Origin: Bradyrhizobium sp. CB82
Lineage (GTDB): Bacteria; Pseudomonadota; Alphaproteobacteria; Rhizobiales; Xanthobacteraceae
DNA: 64,000 bases
Reading direction: 5' to 3'
NCBI RefSeq assembly: GCF_029714405.1
Contig: NZ_CP121650.1
Span: 7,569,001-7,633,000 of the forward strand
Below are positions 57,631-64,000 of the stretch, one piece after another. The translations under genes were made by a program, and so were the position numbers. Position 1 is the first letter of the stretch. Each line of letters starts with the position of its first letter. Under the pieces are notes generated by a model. It worked only from the letters and a program-made list of their open reading frames with translations. It had not been told where the DNA came from and made no database searches.

Positions 57631-58230
57631 AGAAGATTGCTGCTAAGGGGCTCGCGTTCGGCGTTCGCTTCCGCCACACTTTGAGGCCACCGTGGTCCTC
57701 GAGAAGCGGACTACTTCTAAGCGGTCAGGCATGCAATTCTGGCCGCGGGCTAACATAATCTCGAATAGAGCGTTTCTCGGAGCGCGAACCGATCCGGTTT
57801 GAACGCGCGAGCGCAGCCAATATTGCGCCAGGCATTTGGCCCCGCGCACTCCCTGCGCATTCACTATGAACGTGTGGATTGCAATCGTGGCGCCTGGAAG
57901 ACCCAAATCATTCAAGAAGTGACGGTCTCGGCGCGACGACCCCGCGTACTTGGAATGAGACTCTCAAGACATCGGCGCACGCTCCTGATGCCACACGGAC
58001 AAGTCCGAACGCAACATTCAAAGCTTTGTCTTTGTCGGACGCATAGGGCCGAGGACGCGGAAAAAATTCGCCGCTCGTCGGTAATATTCCTGAGGGCCAC
58101 AGCACGGCCCACCCGTCCTCTACGCTCGTCCTATTGAGGGATCAACGTACGCCTACGATGACGGCCGCCTTGTTCTGAGAGGCGGATTGAGCACTCATAA
58201 GCACGTGTTTAAGAGCGAGCTTAAGAGCCA
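57631..58230. other. Intergenic region before the IS66 element
   Basis: About 600 bases without a supported gene; the left boundary of the IS66 element lies somewhere in its last 100 bases. Confidence 0.4.
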
Positions 58231-58233
58231 TTG

Positions 58234-58578
58234 ATGGGTCAGATTTCGGTGCTGACGGGGCCGGAACGGCGGCGGCGTTGGAGCGAGGATGAACGGTGCC
58301 GGATCGTTGCGGAGGCCTTTGCGCCGGGATCGTGTGTGGCGCAGGTTGCGCGGGATCACGATATTTCGACGGGGCTGATTTACACCTGGCGGCGCCGGCT
58401 TCGCCAGGACCTTGCTGACCAGGGCTTTGTGGAAGCGGCGACGGAAGCGGAGCCGATCAAGGAAGCGGCACCGTCCGGTGAAGTGATCGTGGTGGAATTG
58501 ACGGGGAGCGGGCGGATCCGGATTTGCGGGTCGGCGCCGCCCTTGCTGGTGTCGGCGGTGTTGAAGGCGCTGCGATGA
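58234..58578 (+). CDS. tnpA: IS66 accessory protein TnpA
   Basis: 114 residues, a helix-turn-helix protein (RRRRWSEDERCRIVAEAFAPG, VAQVARDHDISTGLIYTWRRRL) typical of IS66 OrfA. Its stop codon overlaps the tnpB start as ATGA. Confidence 0.88.
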   Translation: MGQISVLTGPERRRRWSEDERCRIVAEAFAPGSCVAQVARDHDISTGLIYTWRRRLRQDLADQGFVEAATEAEPIKEAAPSGEVIVVELTGSGRIRICGSAPPLLVSAVLKALR

Positions 58579-58922
58579 TTCCGATCCCCTCTGGCGTGCG
58601 GGTATGGCTGGCGACGGGCCATACCGATATGCGGCGCGGCTTTCCGAGCTTGGCTTTGCAGGTGCAGGAGGTCTTGAAGCATGACCCACTGGGGGGTCAT
58701 TTGTTTTGCTTCAGGGGGCGCCGTTCAGACCTGATAAAAATCATTTGGCACGATTCTCAGGGAGCATGCCTGTTTACAAAAAGACTCGAAAGAGGAAGAT
58801 TCATCTGGCCTTCGGCCGCCGGTGAAGCGGTGACGATCTCTCCGGCGCAACTTTCTTATCTGCTGTCTGGGATCGACTGGCGGAATCCTCAAGAAACTTT
58901 GCGTCCAACGCGAGTTGGATAG
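58575..58922 (+). CDS. tnpB: IS66 accessory protein TnpB
   Basis: 115 residues beginning MIPIPSGVRVWLATGHTDMR, with CFRGRRSDLIKIIWHDSQG and LFTKRLERGRFIWP, diagnostic of IS66 OrfB. Full length. Confidence 0.9.
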   Translation: MIPIPSGVRVWLATGHTDMRRGFPSLALQVQEVLKHDPLGGHLFCFRGRRSDLIKIIWHDSQGACLFTKRLERGRFIWPSAAGEAVTISPAQLSYLLSGIDWRNPQETLRPTRVG

Positions 58923-58966
58923 CATTCTGCGATTGAACCTACCGGGAAATCTGATTCACTGGCTTC

Positions 58967-60703
58967 ATGAGTTTGAAGCCGGATGATCTTCCTTCGGATC
59001 TTGCCAGCGCCCAGGCGGCGCTGTTGATCGAACGTGAGGCGTTGCGGGCTGAACGCGAAGCGCGGCTGCGGGTCGAGGTCGAACGCGATGCGGCCGCGGC
59101 GAAGGTCACCCAGATACAGGCCGAAGCCATCAATTGGCAAGCCGAAGCGGCCAACGCGCGGGCGGAGCTGTCGGACAACGAGGCGTTGATCGCGCATCTC
59201 GAGCTGCGGATCGAGAAGCTCAAACGCGAACTGTACGGGCCGCGTTCCGAGCGCACGGCACGGCTGCTCGAGCAGCTGGAGTTGGAGCTCGAAGACCTCG
59301 CCACCACGGCGAGCGAGGATGAGCTTGCCGCGCAGGCCGCGGCGGCAAAGGCGCAGGCCGTGCGCGCCTTCACGCGCAAGCGGCCGGTTCGCAAGCCCTG
59401 GCCGGATGACATCGAACACGAGCGCGTCGTCATTGAGGCTCCAACGACCTGTGCCTGCTGCGGTGGATCGCGGCTGGCGAAGATCGGCGAGGATGTGACC
59501 AAGACGTTGGAGGAGATCCCGCGCCGCTTCAAGGTCATCGAGACGGTGCGCGAGAAGTTCACCTGCCGCGATTGCGAGAGGATCACCCAGCCGCCGGCGC
59601 CGTTCCATGCTACGCCGCGCGGCTTCATCGGCCCGCAGTTGCTGGCGACGATCCTGTTCGACAAGTTCGGCATGCATATCCCGCTCAACCGCCAGAGTGC
59701 GCGCTTCAAGTGCGAGGGGATCGACCTGCCGTTGTCGACGCTGGCCGACCAGGTCGGCCACGGGACCTTCGCCGTCATGCCGCTCTTCCACTTGATCGAA
59801 CGCCATGTGCTCGCTGCCGAGCGCCTGCATGGCGATGACACCACCATCCGTATCCTGGCAAAGGGCAAGTGCACGACCGGGCGGATCTGGACTTATGTGC
59901 GCGATGACCGGCCCTTCGCCGGGCCTGCGCCGCCGGCGGCGGTCTATTACGCCTCGAGCGACCGACGAGGCGAGCGTCCCCAGAGGCATCTGGCCGCCTT
60001 CGCCGGCATCCTGCAGGCGGATTGCTACAGCGGCTTCGAGCCGTTGTTCGATCCGCAAAAGAAGGCGCTGCCGATCACGCCGGCGTTTTGCTTCGCCCAT
60101 GCGCGGCGGGGCTTCTTCGAGCTGGCCGACATCGAGAAAAATGCTCGGGAAGGCCAGAAGGGCAAACCCATCTCCCCGATCGCGCTGGAGGCGGTCAGAC
60201 GCCTCGATGCGTTGTTCGAGATCGAGCGCGCCATCAACGGCCGCGGCGCCGACGAGCGGCGCGCCGTGCGCCAGGAAAAGAGCAAGCCGCTTCTCGAGGA
60301 CATGCGCGCCTGGCTGCTGCGTGAGCGCGAAACCCTCTCGCGCTCCTCCGAGGTCCTGAAGCCGATCAACTACATGCTCAGGCGCTGGGACGACTTCGCC
60401 CGCTTCCTCGACGATGGCAGGATCTGCTTGACCAACAATTGTGCTGAGCGCGCATTGAGAGGCATCGCCTTGGGAAGGCGCAACTGGACCTTCGCCGGCA
60501 GCCAGCGTGGCGCCGACCGCGCCGCCATCATGCTGACGATGATCACGACCTGTCGCCTCAACGACGTCGATCCCAAGGCCTGGCTCGCCGAGGTCCTCGC
60601 CCGTATCGCCGATCTTCCCACCTCGCGTCTGCACGAACTGCTGCCCTGGGAATGGAAACGCCTGCGCCAAGCCGACAAGCCCGCCGATCACCAGGCCGCC
60701 TGA
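58967..60703 (+). CDS. tnpC: IS66 transposase TnpC
   Basis: 578 residues. An N-terminal coiled coil (LLIEREALRAEREARLRVEVE), a zinc-finger-like CACCGGSRLAKIGED and CRDCERITQPPAPF, then the DDE domain with HGDDTTIRILA (first Asp), GILQADCYSGF (second) and the Glu in NNCAERALR. It is full length, so the element may be active. Confidence 0.92.
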   Translation: MSLKPDDLPSDLASAQAALLIEREALRAEREARLRVEVERDAAAAKVTQIQAEAINWQAEAANARAELSDNEALIAHLELRIEKLKRELYGPRSERTARLLEQLELELEDLATTASEDELAAQAAAAKAQAVRAFTRKRPVRKPWPDDIEHERVVIEAPTTCACCGGSRLAKIGEDVTKTLEEIPRRFKVIETVREKFTCRDCERITQPPAPFHATPRGFIGPQLLATILFDKFGMHIPLNRQSARFKCEGIDLPLSTLADQVGHGTFAVMPLFHLIERHVLAAERLHGDDTTIRILAKGKCTTGRIWTYVRDDRPFAGPAPPAAVYYASSDRRGERPQRHLAAFAGILQADCYSGFEPLFDPQKKALPITPAFCFAHARRGFFELADIEKNAREGQKGKPISPIALEAVRRLDALFEIERAINGRGADERRAVRQEKSKPLLEDMRAWLLRERETLSRSSEVLKPINYMLRRWDDFARFLDDGRICLTNNCAERALRGIALGRRNWTFAGSQRGADRAAIMLTMITTCRLNDVDPKAWLAEVLARIADLPTSRLHELLPWEWKRLRQADKPADHQAA

Positions 60704-61278
60704 CCTTCACGCAACGCCATCATAGAGCTCGCCGTGCCAGCGCGCATGCGTCAATCAGGCGGCCTACGTCGTATGCAGACGGATCAACTCACCCAACCCA
60801 TCACGTTAGAGGCGAGTCATGTCTTGAGGATGACGGCCATTATAGCTCCCTTTGGAATTCGAAGCTAAATCTATCGAATTCTCGCAGTCAGCAACCCGCC
60901 TGAGCACAGGCGTCTCGCCACGACCTGCCGAATGGCAATCTCGGCTTCAATAAAGCGTCAGATCGAAATCATGTGCGCGATTCGATGAGAGCAACTTTAT
61001 TCTATCGCAAGACGATTTCGTGGACGAAGTTTTGGCGGATAAGGGTAGCGGAACGAAGGCGAACGCCGCCTAAATGACGAGTCAAACGCAAAAGTGACAT
61101 TTGCGCGACATCCAACTTCAATGCGCACTTAGATCAATTGCACGCCTCAATTGTTTTTGATGTAGTGTGTCCTGTGAGCTCTATTTTCGAACGCATAAGA
61201 AGAGTACGTACGTTTCCGCCGGAGTGAACATCGACTGTGCGCGTGTCGGCCAATCTAGATTTGCCGGGGAACAACACC
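60704..61278. other. Intergenic region after the IS66 element
   Basis: Contains a hairpin formed by GGCCGCCTGA (60695-60704) and TCAGGCGGCC (60756-60765), overlapping the tnpC stop. No other gene was seen before the MarR start. Confidence 0.4.
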
Positions 61279-61761
61279 ATGCAAGTAAAAGAACAACTCG
61301 ATCGAGCAGTTAGTGACTTCATCTGGAATATCGTCGAGGTCCATTCCCAGCTCGAGGAAATACACAAGACTTGGGCTCAGCTATTAGGCATAACCGAACC
61401 GCAGTGGCTGATCTTGATGGCTGTTGACGAACTCGATGAAGGCCGAGGAGTCTCGGGAATAGCGGTTGCGAACAAGCTGCGAATTCATCCCGCTTTCGTC
61501 ACCAACCAAACAAAGAAACTCGAGGCAATGGGGTTCCTTTCCCGCGTGACCTCGCCCGATGATGCGAGATACTTGCAGATATCGCTGACTCAAAAGGCGC
61601 AAGCGGAAATCACGAAGCTGTCAATCAAAAGACAATCCCTCAATGCCACAATGCTTGATGGGCTGGACGAGGAGTCCCTTCGCTACGTCAACAAACGGCT
61701 CGTCTTGATTGCGAAGAATAGCCGATTGGCATCTCAAAAGCTCAGCATTGGAATATTGTAA
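61279..61761 (+). CDS. MarR-family transcriptional regulator
   Basis: 160 residues from the ATG at 61279 with GGGGA upstream. Winged helix with ITEPQWLILMAVDEL, SGIAVANKLRIHPAFVTNQTKKLEAMGFLSRVTSPDDAR (recognition helix and wing) and a C-terminal dimerisation helix. It probably represses an efflux or stress gene; no such partner is next to it. An upstream GTG at 61237 could extend it by 14 residues. Confidence 0.88.
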   Translation: MQVKEQLDRAVSDFIWNIVEVHSQLEEIHKTWAQLLGITEPQWLILMAVDELDEGRGVSGIAVANKLRIHPAFVTNQTKKLEAMGFLSRVTSPDDARYLQISLTQKAQAEITKLSIKRQSLNATMLDGLDEESLRYVNKRLVLIAKNSRLASQKLSIGIL

Positions 61762-62158
61762 ATTACCTGTCCTGAGCAAGCACCACACCTTGCTCGCCTG
61801 GCACCATTTGAAACGGGGAGGCCCTTGCGGCTGCAAACCTCCCAATCTCGTAATGGGCACGTGGTGTCCTGCGACGATGGACGCGGCAGCGCAATTGGAT
61901 TGAAAGGCGAGGCTAGCCTCGGCAGAGCCTCGACCAATCGAGGAGGGAATCTGTTCAGACAATCGGGACCAGCTCAGTGACCGGTCAGACGCACCTATCG
62001 GCCTGAATTGGAATGCACGTTGGCCTCGAGCCAATGTTCGTTTTCTTGTGGCTGTTGAGGTCGTAGAGGATGACGTGAAGCTTTCAAAGGCCGCAGTGAT
62101 GCAGTCATCGAAAGCCGATAAGGCTAAATCCGTGCGTGCCTTAGCACGAAAGATCCTA
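61762..62158. other. Gene-poor stretch before nopJ
   Basis: Lies between the MarR gene (plus) and the effector (minus), which converge. No gene supported. Confidence 0.4.
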
Positions 62159-63280
62159 TTAGTCAGATAACATCCTGTCCAAAGTCGTGCGGATCTTGGT
62201 TGCTCTCGAAGCCTCGATAGAGGCGCTATATTTAAGGGGGCCTCGCTGGACAGCAAAGGCTTCGAGCCGTTCGGCCAACGACTCCGTTTTGGGATCGCGT
62301 CTGCTGTTGCTTACATCTTCGTCTTGAATACCAGCTTGGTACATTGCGACTTCCTCGATTACTCCTTTCGAGTGAGAGTGCTTATAGAACAACGCTGGAA
62401 GAAACATTTCCCCATGAAACAGACTTATGTCGGCAAATTCCAGCATGGCGTCGGGTGAGGGAATGTAGTTGTTGGAATCGTCCCCCTCATCGGCAATCGT
62501 TCCCTGCCGATGAAGATTGCTATGCCAGCCATCGAAGGTGGACGACTCTTGGTGTGCTGCTAGCGCAAACTGCATGTCGAATATCACGCAATCGGCGGAA
62601 GATTTTTGCGCACCAACTCCAATAAAGGCCCATTTCGGCTCTGTCCCCAGCTGCTGTAGCGCTTGCCTTCGCAATCCGGAGTATGGGGTCAGGAAGGTGT
62701 AGAGGTCGGCCGGCTCCATCACGATAACCGTCGGCGGTGCTCCGGCGCGGGTTCGCACATCAGCAGCAAAGTGGTGCATCTCGCCGTCCGCCAACCGCAC
62801 GACAGCACGCCAAGAACTGTCCGACGACCGGTCCGCCAACGCGTTAAGTAACTTGGCGGGCGAGTCCATATACTTAAGATTGAGTTTCGGGTAGCGCCTG
62901 TTATAGCCCTCCGCCAGGCGATGAAGATTGGCGATATCAAGGGACAACAATTCCTGGTCGGGCTGTCTGTCGGCAGACATATAGCGGGCCACCTGCTGAC
63001 CATATTCCATGAGACCGGACGAAATTCCCGCCTGGTTGGCACGCTCAAGTGTTTGCCCAAGTAACTGAAGCTTCTCGTCAACGCGGGCTGGAATACGATG
63101 CGAAGCGGCTGCGCCACCGGCCTCGCGAGATGATCCGGGCGCGTGCTGTGATTCAATACTGGATCGAGGCGGACTCGATCGCACCGAATCTAGCTGAGTG
63201 GCAAACTCGGCCTCCAGGGCGTGTCCGTCATCCCGAGGGGTTTCGTGCCGTACGCTCGGTCGTGAAATGCAGCAGCCCAT
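62159..63280 (-). CDS. nopJ: YopJ-family type III effector (NopJ-like acetyltransferase)
   Basis: 373 residues, ATG at 63280 with AGGAG 9 bases upstream. It starts MGCCIS: Gly2 for N-myristoylation and Cys3/Cys4 for palmitoylation, suited to membrane targeting in the host cell. The C-terminal half is the YopJ fold with the catalytic triad: His170 (in GEMHHFAADVR), Glu189 (VIVMEPAD) and Cys231 (KSSADCVIFDMQ); the 19- and 42-residue spacings agree with YopJ (19 and 44). Later LPALFYKHSHSK is also a family hallmark. A degenerate tts-like box is possible at about 63447-63466. It would acetylate host proteins and influence nodulation. Confidence 0.88.
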   Translation of the reverse strand: MGCCISRPSVRHETPRDDGHALEAEFATQLDSVRSSPPRSSIESQHAPGSSREAGGAAASHRIPARVDEKLQLLGQTLERANQAGISSGLMEYGQQVARYMSADRQPDQELLSLDIANLHRLAEGYNRRYPKLNLKYMDSPAKLLNALADRSSDSSWRAVVRLADGEMHHFAADVRTRAGAPPTVIVMEPADLYTFLTPYSGLRRQALQQLGTEPKWAFIGVGAQKSSADCVIFDMQFALAAHQESSTFDGWHSNLHRQGTIADEGDDSNNYIPSPDAMLEFADISLFHGEMFLPALFYKHSHSKGVIEEVAMYQAGIQDEDVSNSRRDPKTESLAERLEAFAVQRGPLKYSASIEASRATKIRTTLDRMLSD

Positions 63281-63531
63281 AATCTATACTCCTACCAAAA
63301 GGATCAATCATCCGACCAGGGACTGAAGTCGTGATGCCGCATCGAGCGCGGTTTTTAGCGATCTGCGCAACGAATCACGAGGGGAACCAATGGGCCGCGT
63401 AGCCCGATAGTCTCGGCAAGCGAAGTCAAGGCTGGGCAAACCGCACTAGCGTTGACAAGCAAGAAGCATCCGGTCATTGACCCGCCCCTAACAGCGCAGA
63501 AGCGCACTCCCGACAGCAGAGATACCGGCGA
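63281..63531. other. Region upstream of nopJ
   Basis: About 250 bases with no gene. On the minus strand GCTTGTCAACGCTA at about 63447-63460 resembles part of a tts box (GTCAGCTTGTCGAAAGCT) with one base missing, so TtsI control is possible but unproven. Confidence 0.35.
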
Positions 63532-63996
63532 TCATTGAGCCTCTTGATTGGTGCCGGGGCGATAGATCCTGTAGGGATTCGGTTGGCTTCCCGTCCGATA
63601 ATCTTCCAGATTGCCGCCGAGAAACAAGACCTCCGTCTCTTTTGTCGGTATTCCATTCACCCACTCCCGCAATTTCGAATCTTCGGGATCGCTTCCGCGC
63701 GCCAGAACGCCGTCGATTCGACTGGTTGGCCAAACGGCAACCTTCGGTACCGTGTAGGTGTGCAACTCCTTAGCTTTCTGTGCGATTGCCTTCGCACGAG
63801 CATCGCCATCCGAAACGAGCAGTTGTAAGGGGTCCTGGGCCAACGACACGAAAGAAGACAATTTGGCATAACCGTAGGCGTGCATTGCAGCCATGCGTGC
63901 CATATCGATTTCGTCGATGTCGTCGTCGCAGAACGCCTTAGCAACATGCGCTCTAGTGTGACAACGTAAATCCGCCATGGAACGTACATGCTCCAT
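63532..63996 (-). CDS. Partial hypothetical protein at the window edge
   Basis: At least 154 residues, read from the edge; no upstream stop lies within the window, so the N-terminus is incomplete or unresolved. The protein is acidic (CDDDIDEIDMARMAAMHAYGYAKL) and ends DYRTGSQPNPYRIYRPGTNQEAQ. No domain recognised. It is transcribed in the same direction as nopJ and could belong to the same type III-secretion neighbourhood. Confidence 0.55.
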   Translation of the reverse strand: MEHVRSMADLRCHTRAHVAKAFCDDDIDEIDMARMAAMHAYGYAKLSSFVSLAQDPLQLLVSDGDARAKAIAQKAKELHTYTVPKVAVWPTSRIDGVLARGSDPEDSKLREWVNGIPTKETEVLFLGGNLEDYRTGSQPNPYRIYRPGTNQEAQ

Positions 63997-64000
63997 TGCC

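Larger units (their letters stand above)
58234..60703 (+). mobile_element. IS66-family insertion sequence
   Basis: The span covers the three IS66 genes tnpA, tnpB and tnpC in order, all apparently intact. Terminal inverted repeats and the target duplication could not be fixed; GGCCGCCT-like motifs at 58161-58168 and 60695-60765 are only candidates. The element separates nolK from the MarR and nopJ genes. Confidence 0.85.

Noticed and set aside
58889..60691. 600-codon frame antisense to tnpC
   Set aside because: Exact shadow of the transposase in GC-rich sequence; its composition is typical of an antisense frame.
62064..62100. TTTGAAAGCTTCACGTCA, tts-like, near nopJ
   Set aside because: It lies downstream of nopJ and points away from it; the left half does not match.

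Overview
The window reads as part of a Bradyrhizobium symbiosis island. It carries a complete Nod-factor operon on the minus strand, (nodK-like)-nodA-B-C-S-U-I-J-nolO-nodZ (18962-29968), in the order known from Bradyrhizobium. A nod box and a divergent nodD lie at its head. Also present are nifA (15974-17791), fixA-dctA (50298-52478), GDP-fucose genes (noeL-nolK, 55617-57630), a truncated nolA, a YopJ/NopJ-family type III effector, an IS66-family element and long gene-poor stretches typical of such islands. No tRNA, rRNA, CRISPR array or replication origin was seen.

Layout. 1-10 kb: small paralogous ORFs, a secreted Cys-rich protein, a three-gene biotin-dependent acyl-CoA carboxylase operon, two tandem ParA/MinD-like NTPases and an acyl-CoA synthetase. 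10.8-15.1 kb: a GT51 transglycosylase, a small conserved-looking protein, then a ribosomal-peptide (RiPP) locus: a Nif11-leader precursor with an almost purely Val/Ile/Ala C-terminus followed by a PoyD-type radical SAM peptide epimerase. A near-consensus sigma-54 (-24/-12) promoter precedes the precursor and nifA lies 3' of the pair. 16-31 kb: nifA, the nod operon, nodD. 31-45 kb: LivK-like binding protein, truncated NolA (MerR family), LysR, a PLP lyase, HisC-like aminotransferase, luciferase-like flavin monooxygenase, flavin reductase and an extra trpD-trpC pair. 45-55 kb: H-NS-like protein, FkbM methyltransferase and a single-domain response regulator behind a second nod box, dctA-fixA, small proteins. 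55-64 kb: noeL-nolK, IS66, MarR regulator, NopJ-like effector and a partial ORF.

How it works together (inference). NodD acting at two nod boxes would drive Nod-factor backbone synthesis (NodABC), decoration (NodS N-methyl, NodU/NolO carbamoyl, NodZ fucosyl, with NoeL/NolK supplying GDP-fucose and perhaps the FkbM enzyme methylating fucose) and export (NodIJ). NifA with RpoN would turn on nitrogen-fixation functions and plausibly the RiPP locus. Eight copies of one MerR-type promoter (TTGAAN, exactly 19 bp, TARRNN-like -10, dyad in the spacer) are scattered through the window. One is directly upstream of nolA, others upstream of trpDC, of the aminotransferase region and of small-protein genes, which suggests a NolA regulon.

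The two strongest leads are the sigma-54-linked D-amino-acid RiPP locus and the eight-site MerR/NolA promoter family. All family calls come from reading the sequence; no database search was run.
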